Shown here in pieces: positions 8,573-17,225 of a stretch of DNA of 64,000 bases. A program made the translations under genes and the position numbers. The DNA lies in contig SVEB01000011.1 of the NCBI GenBank assembly GCA_015057635.1, forward strand, positions 1 to 64,000, given 5' to 3'. The notes beneath the pieces are model-generated. The model saw only the letters and a list, made by a program, of their open reading frames with translations. It searched no databases and was not told where the DNA came from. Positions within the stretch are counted from its first letter, which is position 1, and the number at the start of each line of letters is the position of its first letter. The stretch is from Lachnospiraceae bacterium (GTDB lineage Bacteria; Bacillota; Clostridia; Lachnospirales; Lachnospiraceae).

Positions 8573-9069
8573 TGAAGGTTATGATCGTGTCGGATTCTCA
8601 CGGGAGATGTTATTATTTAGAACGTGCATTAAGAAGAGTCAAACCGATTGATCTGCTGATCCATTTAGGAGATTTTGAAGGGGACGAAACATATATTCGT
8701 GCCCTTGCAGAATGTCCGGTAGAGTTTGTATCCGGAAATAATGATTACTTTTCAGAAATTCCCAGAGAGAAAATCATTCAGATTGGGAAGTATACTACTA
8801 TGCTGACACATGGTCATCGATATGGAGTGAATTCCGGGACGGACCATATTAAGTATATCGCAAGTCTGAACGGAGCAGATATCGTGATGTTTGGCCACAC
8901 CCATCATCCGCTTATTGATCTGACGGACGATACGATCTGGGCAATCAATCCGGGAAGCATTACTGCGCCAAGACAGTTAGGCAGGATTCCGACCTTTATC
9001 ATAATGGATTTGGACCGCATGGGAGAGGCACATTTTACGCTGAATTTCGCGGACGATGAGTTGGGGTAA
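8572..9069 (+). CDS. YfcE/MJ0936-family metallophosphodiesterase
   Basis: 165 residues of the calcineurin-like phosphoesterase family. The five metal motifs are intact: SDSHG, HLGD, GNND, THGH and GHTHHP. Such enzymes hydrolyse phosphodiesters and are often next to rdgB in Clostridia. ATG overlaps the rdgB stop by one base (TAATG), so expression is coupled. Length is normal for the family. The natural substrate is unknown. Confidence 0.92.
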   Translation: MKVMIVSDSHGRCYYLERALRRVKPIDLLIHLGDFEGDETYIRALAECPVEFVSGNNDYFSEIPREKIIQIGKYTTMLTHGHRYGVNSGTDHIKYIASLNGADIVMFGHTHHPLIDLTDDTIWAINPGSITAPRQLGRIPTFIIMDLDRMGEAHFTLNFADDELG

Positions 9070-9143
9070 AAAAACCGATTTTCTCCTTATTTTAAGCGGG
9101 TTTTGGTGGAAGAACTTGGCAGCAAAAAAACTTAAAAAAAGTG

Positions 9144-9172
9144 TTGACATTCTCTTTTTTGTCATATATAAT
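9144..9172 (+). promoter_or_regulatory. upstream consensus promoter P1 of tRNA-Pro
   Basis: TTGACA, 17 nt, TATAAT: perfect sigma-A consensus, preceded by AAAAAAAGTG. The stretch 9173-9281 between P1 and P2 holds no gene, only a small TGTCTTCGAGACA hairpin near 9180. Confidence 0.85.
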
Positions 9173-9281
9173 AAGTCATGTCTTCGAGACAAGAGCGAAA
9201 CGGAAACGAGATAAAGAATCGAGAGATCAGAAATCAAGTTTCAGAGCGAAAGTCAAAAAGCAAAAAAAATAAAAAAAAGTG

Positions 9282-9310
9282 TTGACAAAGAGTTTTCGAT
9301 GAGGTATAAT
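9282..9310 (+). promoter_or_regulatory. second consensus promoter P2 of tRNA-Pro
   Basis: TTGACA, 17 nt, TATAAT, again perfect and again preceded by AAAAAAAGTG as in P1. It lies 63 nt before the mature tRNA. Confidence 0.88.
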
Positions 9311-9372
9311 AAATCTCGCTGACACGGTTCAGATGAGTGGCTGAAACGAAAAGGAAGCATGTTTTTTAAGAC

Positions 9373-9447
9373 CGGGGTGTGGCTCAGTTTGGCTAGAGTG
9401 CTTGATTTGGGATCAAGAGGTCGCAGGTTCGAATCCTGTCACCCCGA
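9373..9447 (+). tRNA. tRNA-Pro (anticodon UGG)
   Basis: A 75-nt tRNA with acceptor CGGGGTG/CACCCCG, discriminator A, anticodon stem CTTGA/TCAAG around the loop TTTGGGA (anticodon TGG) and T loop TTCGAAT. CCA is not encoded. It is a single-gene transcription unit driven by P1 and P2 and closed by the terminator at 9455-9478. Confidence 0.95.
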
Positions 9448-9454
9448 CTTCTTA

Positions 9455-9478
9455 AGAGACTGTGAAGTCTCTTTTTTT
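9455..9478 (+). terminator. intrinsic terminator after tRNA-Pro
   Basis: AGAGACT/AGTCTCT stem with a four-base loop and seven T residues. Confidence 0.9.
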
Positions 9479-9488
9479 GTATTTAGGG

Positions 9489-9691
9489 GATGGCGCACAC
9501 TAAGCTCCCTACACCTCGGGCAATATGCATTGGGTGTTCGGACGCGAGAGCGGACAATGGCGCGAAAATCTTCGACTATCAGACAGAAAAAAACTCTGTC
9601 TGCTATTCAAAGATTTTCGCGCCATTGTTCGTCTCGAGCCGGACACCCAATGCATATTGCCCGAGGCGCGGGGAGCTTAGCGTGCGCCATC
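9489..9691 (+). repeat. long 3-prime hairpin element, copy B
   Basis: About 200 bases in one imperfect hairpin. The outer stem of nearly 50 bp starts GATGGCGCAC and closes with GTGCGCCATC. The conserved 5-prime motif GTTCGGACGCGAGAGCGGAC is at 9536-9555 and the 3-prime motif GTTCGTCTCGAGCCGGAC at 9627-9644. The inner stem (AATGGCGCGAAAATCTT with AAGATTTTCGCGCCATT) is capped by CAGACAG (9580-9586), a nine-base loop, and CTGTCTG (9596-9602). It lies in the sense direction just after the tRNA-Pro terminator. A small hairpin follows at 9691-9723. Confidence 0.87.
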
Positions 9692-9723
9692 ACAATGCGT
9701 TTCAAAGAGCGAAACGCATTGTG
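9691..9723 (+). repeat. small distal hairpin of copy B
   Basis: Perfect 13-bp arms CACAATGCGTTTC/GAAACGCATTGTG with a seven-base loop and no U-run. The same GCGTTTC/GAAACGC arms occur in the hairpin at 23179-23209. Confidence 0.85.
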
Positions 9724-10074
9724 AATGACTCACTGGGCGGATAAAAGGTATGGTGTCGATGTAAATATGTGAAAAAAAGAGTGTTAAAATAGAAGACAAA
9801 AAATAAAAGAATAAAATAAAAGACAAAAAGCAAAAGACCCAAAAGAGGGAAAGAGGAAAAGCTGGAGAGGGCAAGGTTGATAAGGGGAAAAGTGGAGAAT
9901 AAGGAAGTGAAGGGATTGCGGCGAGCGTGATAGGGTAAATGAGGTTAATATACATAGTGTGAAGACGGGCATGTAAGGGAAATGTAAGAATATTGAGAGG
10001 GGAGATACCTTGCGAAAGGGAGAGGGGATAGTTTATAATAGGGGAAAAATAGAATTTAGTAAGGGAGAGGCGTT
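9724..10074 (+). other. purine-rich intergenic stretch without genes
   Basis: The plus strand is strongly A/G-rich with almost no pyrimidine runs (9775-9920). The open frames crossing it on the minus strand lack ribosome sites and have repetitive hydrophobic composition, so I call none. A possible promoter for the next gene is at 10010-10039. Confidence 0.6.
10010..10039 (+). promoter_or_regulatory. probable promoter of the PfpI-family gene
   Basis: TTGCGA, 18 nt, TATAAT, 35 nt before the start codon. Confidence 0.45.
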
Positions 10075-10623
10075 ATGGCAAAGGTTTATATTTTTTTGGC
10101 AGATGGATTTGAGGAAATTGAAGGACTTACGGTTGTGGATTTGTTAAGAAGAGCCGATATAGAGATTAGAATGATTTCTATTACAGGTAAGGAATTGGTG
10201 ACAGGAGCTCATCGAATTCAGGTGATGGCAGATGAGGTGTTTGCAGATGGAGCGTATCTGGATGGCGATATGATCGTGCTTCCAGGCGGGATGCCGGGAA
10301 CGAATGCTTTGATGAATCATGAGGGGTTACGCGAACTTTTAATGAATTATAATAAGGCAGATAAGTTTATTGGCGCTATTTGCGCGGCACCTTCTGTTCT
10401 TGGAATGAATGGACTGTTAAAGGGTAAGAAGGCAGTTTGTTTTCCGGGGTTCGAGGATAAGCTGTTGGAAAGCATTCCGGGTGAAGGTTCTACTGTGGTG
10501 GATGGAAAAATCATTACAAGCAAAGGAATGGGGACTGCAATTGATTTTGGCTTGACGATTATCGCTAAACTGAAGGATCAGGAGACAGCGGATCGCCTTG
10601 GAAAAGGAATTCAGTACCGTTAG
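10075..10623 (+). CDS. DJ-1/PfpI family protein
   Basis: 182 residues of the DJ-1/ThiJ/PfpI glutamine-amidotransferase-like fold. The nucleophile elbow GAICAAPSVLG holds the conserved Cys, and FLADGFEEIEGLTVVDLLRRA at the N-terminus holds the conserved Glu that activates it. Members act as glyoxalases, deglycases or stress chaperones in the cytoplasm; which applies here is not visible. RBS GGGAGAGG lies upstream of ATG. The secreted protein gene follows after 44 nt and may be cotranscribed. Confidence 0.93.
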   Translation: MAKVYIFLADGFEEIEGLTVVDLLRRADIEIRMISITGKELVTGAHRIQVMADEVFADGAYLDGDMIVLPGGMPGTNALMNHEGLRELLMNYNKADKFIGAICAAPSVLGMNGLLKGKKAVCFPGFEDKLLESIPGEGSTVVDGKIITSKGMGTAIDFGLTIIAKLKDQETADRLGKGIQYR

Positions 10624-10667
10624 GCACTAAGAAAAGAGGAGTGGATTTATTGTCAGGGAGGACAAAA

Positions 10668-11876
10668 ATGAGAGGATTTTGGAAAAAGACGATGGCAGCA
10701 GCTGCTTTGACGGCTGCATTGGTATGCATGGCACAGGCAGAATGGCAGAAGGAAGGAGCTATTGTTTATGCTTCTTCGGATGTGGTTTCTTCTTCGAGGG
10801 CAACTGGTGGTAGTACAGCCACAAGCAGTCTGAAGGTAGAGGTTAATTATCTGAACGAGACAATCACGATTTCGGGAAATGGAAGCAGCAGCGTGTATAT
10901 GAGCACCAATAAGGGAAAGACGTGGGAGGTACTGGAGAGTCTAACGCTGGAGTTATCCTGCTATATGAAGACTTCTGAGACGGTTCTGTATTTTAAGAAG
11001 GCAGGAGAAAATACCCCTTATATTCTTACAATTCCAAAGGAAGAGAAGACGCTGACTGCTAAGTACGTGGTTGGGAAAAACGGTGGCGCTGTGCAGTTAA
11101 GCGTGACTGCAGGGGTTGAGTATCGAAAGGGAACGAACGGGGATTGGAGAGATTATCCTTCTAATTTCAGCACGAAACCATATGAGAATACCGGATATAG
11201 CCTGCAGTTTCGTACTAAGGCCACACAGACCAAACGAGCAGGAAAGATCGTGAGCGTGAAGATCACAAAAAGACCGGTTGCTCCAAGCATAACCGTGGAC
11301 TATTCGGGTTTATTTTTAAAGGGATTGAAGAGTGGAACAATGGAATATCGTGTAACACCATCCACTGGATGGACGACTTTTACAGTGCCAACCGGACATG
11401 CTTCTCTTTTGGATCTGTATACCGTATTAAATAAGGTATCCGGAACGATTGATAAGACGGTTACACCATTAAGTGCAGGTACTGTTGAGGTGCGTACAAA
11501 AGCGACGGATAAGAAATTGGCTTCTGCCATCCGTCTGGTTCAAATCCCAGCACAGCAGGCTGCTCCGGCATCGACTGTGAAGGTGACCAACACTACGCTT
11601 GTGATATCGGATGCCTCTTCAAAGAAACCATATGAATATACGATTCTTCATAAGGGAGAGACATTCGATATCTCTAAGGTAACCTGGAAAAAGGTCACTA
11701 CAAGCAAAGCAGTGTCGCTTGAGAAGTTTGGATCTGCGACAACGATAACTGGTGATGTTTTATATGTACGTCTTGCAAGTTATAAGGATACGGTAAAGGG
11801 AGAGGTTTCGTTGGCATCCCTTCCGCTGAAGATGGATCTTACCATTACGGCTACAACACCAACGAAAGCACCATAG
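10668..11876 (+). CDS. secreted repeat protein of unknown function
   Basis: 402 residues. It starts with a Sec signal peptide (basic MRGFWKK, hydrophobic AAAALTAALVCMAQA). After a Ser/Thr-rich segment come three or four beta-rich repeats of about 85 residues. Each has a form like EYRxGTxGxWxxYPxxF or MEYRVTPSTGWTTFT followed by a VEVRxKATxxKxAS or LQFRTKATQTKRAGK strand. No sorting motif, cell-wall binding domain or catalytic motif is visible. I chose ATG 10668, 6 nt after GGGAGG, over GTG 10641, because it also places the signal peptide at the start. Repeats of this sort are seen in extracellular proteins of gut Clostridia; ligand is unknown. Confidence 0.7.
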   Translation: MRGFWKKTMAAAALTAALVCMAQAEWQKEGAIVYASSDVVSSSRATGGSTATSSLKVEVNYLNETITISGNGSSSVYMSTNKGKTWEVLESLTLELSCYMKTSETVLYFKKAGENTPYILTIPKEEKTLTAKYVVGKNGGAVQLSVTAGVEYRKGTNGDWRDYPSNFSTKPYENTGYSLQFRTKATQTKRAGKIVSVKITKRPVAPSITVDYSGLFLKGLKSGTMEYRVTPSTGWTTFTVPTGHASLLDLYTVLNKVSGTIDKTVTPLSAGTVEVRTKATDKKLASAIRLVQIPAQQAAPASTVKVTNTTLVISDASSKKPYEYTILHKGETFDISKVTWKKVTTSKAVSLEKFGSATTITGDVLYVRLASYKDTVKGEVSLASLPLKMDLTITATTPTKAP

Positions 11877-11886
11877 GAAATCAAAA

Positions 11887-13191
11887 CTAGTGTTTGACTT
11901 CTTTTCGAAGAAGCAGAAGCACAATAAGGTTTGGAATGGCCATCAGGGCATTGATCAAGTCTGCGGATTCCCAGACTAAGTCAAGGGTCATGACGGATCC
12001 AAAGAAAATCATAAGAATGTAAATAAGGCGGTAGATGCTTAATCCCTTCGGGCCAATTAAGTATTCTACCGCTTTTTCGCCGAAATACGACCATCCGATT
12101 AAAGTAGCGGCGGCAAATGCGATGAGGGCGATGTTGAGAAGTTTTACGCCCACATGAGGAATCTGCCCAAAGGCAGCGTTTGTCAGTTCGCTCATGGATA
12201 AGCCTTCAATGGAGGCAGGCGACTTTAATATAGTAGAAATGATGACAAGCCCGGTGATTGCGCACATGACGACGGTATCCCAGAAGGTGGCGCTCATGGA
12301 GACGAGTGACTGATTTTTTATATTGCATGTATGGGAATCGGAGGCTGCAATAGCGGCTGATCCAAGTCCCGCTTCGTTGGTGAAAAGTCCTCTAGATATA
12401 CCATATCGGGCAGCGGTTTTTAAGGAGCCTCCGATCATTCCGCCCGCAATGGCTTTGGGCATAAAAGCGGATGTGAAGATGACTTTAATAGCGTCAGGAA
12501 GGTATTTTATGTTTAAAAATAAGATAATGATGCATGCTAAAATATAGAAAGCGCCCATAGCCGGCACCAGTGTCATACAGATTTTCTGAATGGATTTGAC
12601 GCCGCCGACAATAACCAGGCCGATTACAAAAGCAGTCAGGATTCCGGAAATGTAAGGCGAAAGGCCGATATGGCTGGTGGCGTCAGTGATGGATCTGGCC
12701 TGTGTAGAACACCCCATGCCAAAGGCTGCAAGAAGAGTGGCTACGCTAAAGACGACGGCGAGAGGCTTGTTATGAAGACCGTATTCCAAAGCATACATCG
12801 GTCCCCCTACATAGGTGCCGTCTGCTTTTTTTTGACGGTATTTCATTCCGAGATAGCATTCAGCATAAGTGGTAGCCATCCCAAAGATACCGGTGATCCA
12901 GCACCAGAATACGGCGCCGGGGCCGCCGAGGGCAATGGCCGTGGAGATGCCGACAATATTGCCGGTTCCAAGCGTGGCAGCAAGGGTTGTCGTGAGAGTG
13001 GAGAAGCTGCTGGCATTTCCGCAGTGATCCGAATCGGTGCTTACAGATAGCTTGATTGCTTTTTTAATATCTTTCTGAATGAATTTTAGATGGAAGGTGA
13101 AGTAAAGGTGGGTGAATAAAAGAAGGACTAACATTGGACCGTCCCACAAGAAGGAATTGACGGACTTAATAAATGCTAAGATGGATTCCAT
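11887..13191 (-). CDS. alanine/glycine:cation symporter (AGCS family)
   Basis: 434 residues, almost wholly hydrophobic, with about ten or eleven membrane helices. AGCS signature stretches are present: TLAATLGTGNIVGIS near residue 70, GPGAVFWCWITGIFGM, YVGGPMYALEYG, and GLFTNEAGLGSAAIA in the second half. It imports alanine or glycine with sodium. I place the start at ATG 13191, six bases after AAAGG; an ATG two codons upstream abuts the ribosome site. It lies tail-to-tail with the secreted protein gene (10 nt apart), with no clear terminator between. Confidence 0.92.
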   Translation of the reverse strand: MESILAFIKSVNSFLWDGPMLVLLLFTHLYFTFHLKFIQKDIKKAIKLSVSTDSDHCGNASSFSTLTTTLAATLGTGNIVGISTAIALGGPGAVFWCWITGIFGMATTYAECYLGMKYRQKKADGTYVGGPMYALEYGLHNKPLAVVFSVATLLAAFGMGCSTQARSITDATSHIGLSPYISGILTAFVIGLVIVGGVKSIQKICMTLVPAMGAFYILACIIILFLNIKYLPDAIKVIFTSAFMPKAIAGGMIGGSLKTAARYGISRGLFTNEAGLGSAAIAASDSHTCNIKNQSLVSMSATFWDTVVMCAITGLVIISTILKSPASIEGLSMSELTNAAFGQIPHVGVKLLNIALIAFAAATLIGWSYFGEKAVEYLIGPKGLSIYRLIYILMIFFGSVMTLDLVWESADLINALMAIPNLIVLLLLRKEVKH

Positions 13192-13698
13192 AAACATCCT
13201 TTCTACTTGGAAAATACGATGTCTTGTGTTCTTATTGTATTGTATGTGGAAGTCTCAAAAATTACCATAATAATTATTTTGTGTACGGACATAATAGTAA
13301 CAAGATAAGTGACGAAAAACAAATCTTTCAATGAGACAGTTAGAATTTCTTTAATCAAGGGGATTTGCGAAAGCGTACTTGCTCGGGCTTGAAAATGGTT
13401 TGGGTCTATCGCCTGAAGATAGTAAAGTCGAAAAGCGCAGAATAAACTGAATATAAAATAGAATGTCAGTATTTGCAGAAATGTAAAACGTATTCTTAAT
13501 AAAGCAAGTTCATTGCTAGATGTTTGAAAAGCGTAAGAGTGAGGGTCCTGGATTACGGTGTTTGTAGTGAGCAATAAACCGTTAAGTTATTCTTAGTAGC
13601 ATCGATAAGTGATGTTGAGTAGACACTTATCGCATTAGTAGAAGGAGCAGTAAAAAAAACTGCCCATAACGATGTAAGACTCACGGAGGTGAAATTTT
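13192..13698 (+). other. intergenic region between divergent symporter and SASP genes
   Basis: No convincing gene. A 123-codon minus-strand open frame (13203-13574) has no ribosome site and an odd composition. An 8-bp hairpin GATAAGTG/CACTTATC stands at about 13602-13630. I looked for a glycine riboswitch ahead of the symporter and saw none, and could not find a convincing sigma-G/F promoter for the SASP gene. Confidence 0.5.
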
Positions 13699-13917
13699 AT
13701 GGCAAGTAACAATTCAGGATCTAACAGAATGGAAGTACCACAAGCCAAAGAAGCAATGGATCGTTTCAAAATGGAAGTAGCATCCGAACTTGGTGTGCCT
13801 TTAAAAGCAGGTTATAATGGAGATTTAACTAGTGCTCAGAATGGTTCTGTTGGTGGTGAAATGGTTAGAAAGATGGTTCAGCAGTATGAACAGGGTATTT
13901 CTGGTTCAGGCAAATAA
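13699..13917 (+). CDS. alpha/beta-type small acid-soluble spore protein
   Basis: 72 residues matching the alpha/beta SASP family. The protease-recognition region FKMEVASELGV and the second block GYNGDLTSAQNGSVGGEMVRKMV are both present. These proteins coat spore DNA and protect it from UV and heat, and are degraded by Gpr on germination. The gene has GGAGG before ATG and is monocistronic. It is the clearest evidence that the organism sporulates. Confidence 0.96.
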   Translation: MASNNSGSNRMEVPQAKEAMDRFKMEVASELGVPLKAGYNGDLTSAQNGSVGGEMVRKMVQQYEQGISGSGK

Positions 13918-13950
13918 CCAAAACAGATTGTAGCATGATCAAATAAAGGA

Positions 13951-14023
13951 AGCTGTTGCAGTACGTTTCTTATTCATAAGAAGATATGAGTTAATAAGAA
14001 GCTGTCCCTGCAACAGCTTTTTA
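13951..14023 (+). terminator. terminator after the SASP gene
   Basis: AAGCTGTTGCAG pairs with CTGCAACAGCTT around a 46-nt loop that itself contains CTTATT/AATAAG pairing; TTTTT follows. Confidence 0.8.
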
Positions 14024-14131
14024 TTTATTTTAAGACAGGATGTTCAAAAAAACACGCGGTTTGTTCTGACCTGTATTTTTGCCGCATAATCTGATAAGGA
14101 AGAGGTGCGTGGTCGAATTTGGGAGGTTGGG

Positions 14132-14160
14132 TTTTCAATATCTGCATAGTATGTTACAAT
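14132..14160 (+). promoter_or_regulatory. probable promoter of glmM
   Basis: TTTTCA, 17 nt, TACAAT, about 100 nt before the start. The rest of the 14024-14261 gap shows nothing I can name. Confidence 0.45.
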
Positions 14161-14261
14161 GGGAGAAGTGGTTCATGAATACAGCCATAAAAGATGGCGC
14201 GCAGCTTGTATAAGTTGCTAAATAAGATTCATAATTATTAGTAGAAGAGAGGAATTGTCCT

Positions 14262-15611
14262 ATGGGTAAGTATTTTGGTACGGATGGATTTCGTGGAGAG
14301 GCAAATGTCAAATTGACAGTTGAGCATGCATATAAAGTAGGTAGATTTTTAGGTCATTATTATGGAAGAGAACATAAAGCAAATATTGTAATCGGAAAAG
14401 ATACAAGAAGAAGCAGCTATATGTTTGAGTACGCACTGGTTGCAGGTCTTACTGCAAGCGGAGCGGATGTGTATCTGTTACATGTCACACCAACCCCAAG
14501 TGTTTCTTATGTAGTAAGAAGCGAAGGATTTGACTGCGGCATTATGATATCTGCCAGTCATAATCCATTTTATGATAATGGAATCAAGGTTATCAACGGA
14601 AACGGATATAAGTTAGAAAAAGAAGTGGAAGATCTGATTGAAGAGTACATTGACGGTAAAACAGAAGAGATTCCATTTGCAAAAAGAGAGAATATCGGCA
14701 AAACGGTAGATTACTCCATTGGCAGACACCGTTACATCGGTCACTTGATCTCTCTTGCAACCAGATCGTTTGCGGATATGAAAGTAGGTCTTGATCTTGC
14801 AAATGGTTCTGCGACTACGGTTGCAAAAGGAGTATTTGATGCTCTCGGCGCTAAAACTTATGTAATGGGGGCGGAACCGGACGGAACGAATATCAATCGT
14901 GACTGTGGCTCCACTCATTTAGACGGGCTTAAGAAGTTTGTTGTGCAGAATGGCTTAGATGTAGGATTTGCTTATGATGGCGATGCAGATCGCTGTCTTG
15001 CTGTAGATGAGCTTGGAAATGAAATCGATGGCGACTTAATCATGTATCTGTGTGGTTCTTATATGAAAGAACACGGTGAGCTTGCCAATAATACGGTTGT
15101 AACGACGGTTATGTCCAATATCGGATTATATAAAGCATTCGATCGTTTAGGAATTCAGTATGAAAAGACCGCAGTTGGTGATAAATATGTATATGAAAAT
15201 ATGCTTGCAAATGGCCATGCGATCGGCGGAGAACAGTCCGGTCATATCATCTTCAGCAAACATGCGACGACCGGTGATGGAATCTTAACTTCCTTAAAGC
15301 TAATGGAAGTGATGTTAGAGAAGAAAGAAAAGCTTTCTGAACTGTTACGCGATGTGAAGCTATACCCACAGCTTTTAATCAATGTGCCGGTAGATGACAA
15401 AAAGGCGGCAAGAGAAGATCAGATGGTGCAGGATGCTGTGAAGAAAGTGGAAGAAGCCCTTGGCACAGACGGAAGGATTTTAGTAAGAGAAAGCGGTACT
15501 GAGATGTTACTGCGTGTCATGGTAGAAGCGAAGACAGCAAAAGAATGCGAAATGTATGCAAATCAGGTGGTTGACGTGCTAAAAGCCAACGGTCATGCAG
15601 TAGACAGATAG
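14262..15611 (+). CDS. glmM: phosphoglucosamine mutase
   Basis: 449 residues, the normal GlmM length. It converts glucosamine-6-phosphate to glucosamine-1-phosphate for UDP-GlcNAc and peptidoglycan synthesis. Visible: the N-terminal YFGTDGFRGEAN, the phosphoserine loop ISASHNPFYDNGIK, the metal loop DGDADR, the sugar loop GGEQSGH and the phosphate loop RESGTEMLLRVMVEA. ATG follows GAGAGG at normal spacing. It is monocistronic here; glmS and glmU are not adjacent. Confidence 0.94.
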   Translation: MGKYFGTDGFRGEANVKLTVEHAYKVGRFLGHYYGREHKANIVIGKDTRRSSYMFEYALVAGLTASGADVYLLHVTPTPSVSYVVRSEGFDCGIMISASHNPFYDNGIKVINGNGYKLEKEVEDLIEEYIDGKTEEIPFAKRENIGKTVDYSIGRHRYIGHLISLATRSFADMKVGLDLANGSATTVAKGVFDALGAKTYVMGAEPDGTNINRDCGSTHLDGLKKFVVQNGLDVGFAYDGDADRCLAVDELGNEIDGDLIMYLCGSYMKEHGELANNTVVTTVMSNIGLYKAFDRLGIQYEKTAVGDKYVYENMLANGHAIGGEQSGHIIFSKHATTGDGILTSLKLMEVMLEKKEKLSELLRDVKLYPQLLINVPVDDKKAAREDQMVQDAVKKVEEALGTDGRILVRESGTEMLLRVMVEAKTAKECEMYANQVVDVLKANGHAVDR

Positions 15612-15663
15612 TGTAAAAAAATCACTACATTTGAAAAAAGATATAGCATTTAAAGGAATGACA

Positions 15664-15672
15664 TGCTATAAT
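15664..15672 (+). promoter_or_regulatory. extended -10 promoter upstream of tig
   Basis: TGCTATAAT is an extended -10 with no good -35. The 5-prime leader would be about 185 nt; I see no known riboswitch in it. Confidence 0.45.
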
Positions 15673-15863
15673 AGAGTAATGTCAAGCTGTAAAATGCAGA
15701 TAGTAGATTTTACCGAATGTCGATGGAAATCGTTTTATATCGGATAAAGAGCCGGAATCAGCCAGGAAGGCAAAAGATGACCGGAAAATCATGATTTTAC
15801 ATGAGTGAAAAGTGCAGTATATGAAGGCATATACGTTGCGATATTTTAAGGAGGAAACAACAA

Positions 15864-17150
15864 ATGAGTTATAAAGTGGAAGAATTAGAAAAGAATATGG
15901 TGAAGCTTACAATAGAAGCGACTGCAGAAGAATTTGACGCAGCTGTTGAAGCAGCATATCAGAAAAACAAAGGCAAATTAAAAGTTCAGGGATTCAGAAA
16001 CGGTAAAGCTCCTCGTTCCGTAATCGAAAAAATGTATGGCGCAGGCATCTTCTTTGAAGAAGCAGCAAACAGCATTATCCCAGCTGCTTACGATAAAGCA
16101 GCAGAAGAAAGCAAGCTTGATATCGTATCTCGTCCTGAAATCGATATCGTTCAGGTTGAATCCGGAAAGCCATTCATCTTTACTGCAACTGTAGCTGTTA
16201 AGCCAGAAGTTACACTTGGTGAATACAAAGGAATCGAAGTTGAAAAAGTTGAAACTGAAGTAACAGAAGAAGAATTAAACAAAGAAATCGACAAAGTAAG
16301 AGAACAGAACGCTAGAACAATCACAGTTGAAGACAGAGCAGTTGAAAACGGTGATATCGCAACTGTAGATTTCGAAGGTTTCGTTGATGGCGTTGCTTTC
16401 GAAGGCGGTAAAGGCGAAGATTATGCATTAACAATCGGTTCTCATACATTCATCGATACATTCGAAGATCAGTTAATCGGCGCTAAAATCGGCGAAGAAA
16501 AAGAAGTTAACGTAACATTCCCAGCTGAATACCATGCAGAAGCACTTGCAGGCAAGCCAGCTATGTTCAAAGTAACTGTTAAGGGCATCAAAGTTAAGGA
16601 ATTACCAGAACTTGATAACGACTTCGTTCAGGATGTATCTGAATTCGAAACAGTTGAAGAATACAAAGAAGACTTAAAGAAGTCTCTTTCTGAAAATAAA
16701 GCAAAAGCTGCTAAGACTGCAAAGGAAGACGCAGTAGTTGATAAGATCATTGAAAACGCAACAATGGATATCCCAGAAGCTATGATTGACGCTCAGAAAC
16801 GCCAGATGGCAGAAGAATTCGCTCAGAGACTTCAGATGCAGGGCTTAAGCTTAGAACAGTACTTCCAGTTCACAGGCCTTAACGCTAACGCATTCATGGA
16901 AAGCGTAGCTCCACAGGCTCTTAAGAGAATCCAGTCCAGATTAGTTCTTGAAGCGGTTGTAAAAGCAGAAAACATTACAATCTCTGATGAAGAAGTAAAC
17001 AAGGAAATCGAAGACATGGCTGCAACATACAAGATGGAAGCAGATAAGTTAAAAGAATTACTTGGCGAAAAAGAAAGAGAACAGATCGTAATGGATATGG
17101 CAGTACAGAAAGCAATTGATTTCGTTGCTGACCAGGCAAAAGAAGTATAA
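15864..17150 (+). CDS. tig: trigger factor (ribosome-associated chaperone and prolyl isomerase)
   Basis: 428 residues with the three trigger factor domains. The N-terminal ribosome-binding domain contains the GFRNGKAPRSVIEKMYG signature near residue 45. A central FKBP-type isomerase follows (about 150-245, GDIATVDFEGFVDGVAFEGGK). The C-terminal domain is long, helical and Lys/Glu-rich. It binds nascent chains at the ribosome exit. Codon use is markedly narrow (GAA, AAA, GCA, GTT), as in highly expressed genes. RBS AGGAGG is at ideal spacing. It heads the tig-clpP-clpX-lon-engB block. Confidence 0.97.
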   Translation: MSYKVEELEKNMVKLTIEATAEEFDAAVEAAYQKNKGKLKVQGFRNGKAPRSVIEKMYGAGIFFEEAANSIIPAAYDKAAEESKLDIVSRPEIDIVQVESGKPFIFTATVAVKPEVTLGEYKGIEVEKVETEVTEEELNKEIDKVREQNARTITVEDRAVENGDIATVDFEGFVDGVAFEGGKGEDYALTIGSHTFIDTFEDQLIGAKIGEEKEVNVTFPAEYHAEALAGKPAMFKVTVKGIKVKELPELDNDFVQDVSEFETVEEYKEDLKKSLSENKAKAAKTAKEDAVVDKIIENATMDIPEAMIDAQKRQMAEEFAQRLQMQGLSLEQYFQFTGLNANAFMESVAPQALKRIQSRLVLEAVVKAENITISDEEVNKEIEDMAATYKMEADKLKELLGEKEREQIVMDMAVQKAIDFVADQAKEV

Positions 17151-17162
17151 GAAATTTTCATA

Positions 17163-17185
17163 AGGCTGTTGCTTTGCAACAGCCT
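17163..17185 (+). terminator. hairpin between tig and clpP
   Basis: Perfect 10-bp stem AGGCTGTTGC/GCAACAGCCT with a three-base loop but only ATTAT afterwards. It could attenuate partly or protect the tig mRNA end while letting transcription continue to clpP. Confidence 0.55.
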
Positions 17186-17225
17186 ATTATGTCATAATAA
17201 AAGAAAAAAAGGAGAGGGTGGATCT

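Noticed and set aside
9677-9972. Minus-strand frames of 62-92 codons, hydrophobic and Phe/Leu/Ser-rich
   Set aside because: They arise from the purine-rich plus strand; no ribosome site and no neighbours.
13203-13574. 123-codon minus-strand frame with hydrophobic parts
   Set aside because: No ribosome site, unusual composition, lies in the divergent promoter region of the symporter gene.
13192-13698. Glycine riboswitch ahead of the AGCS symporter
   Set aside because: I looked for the conserved aptamer core on the minus strand and did not find it.
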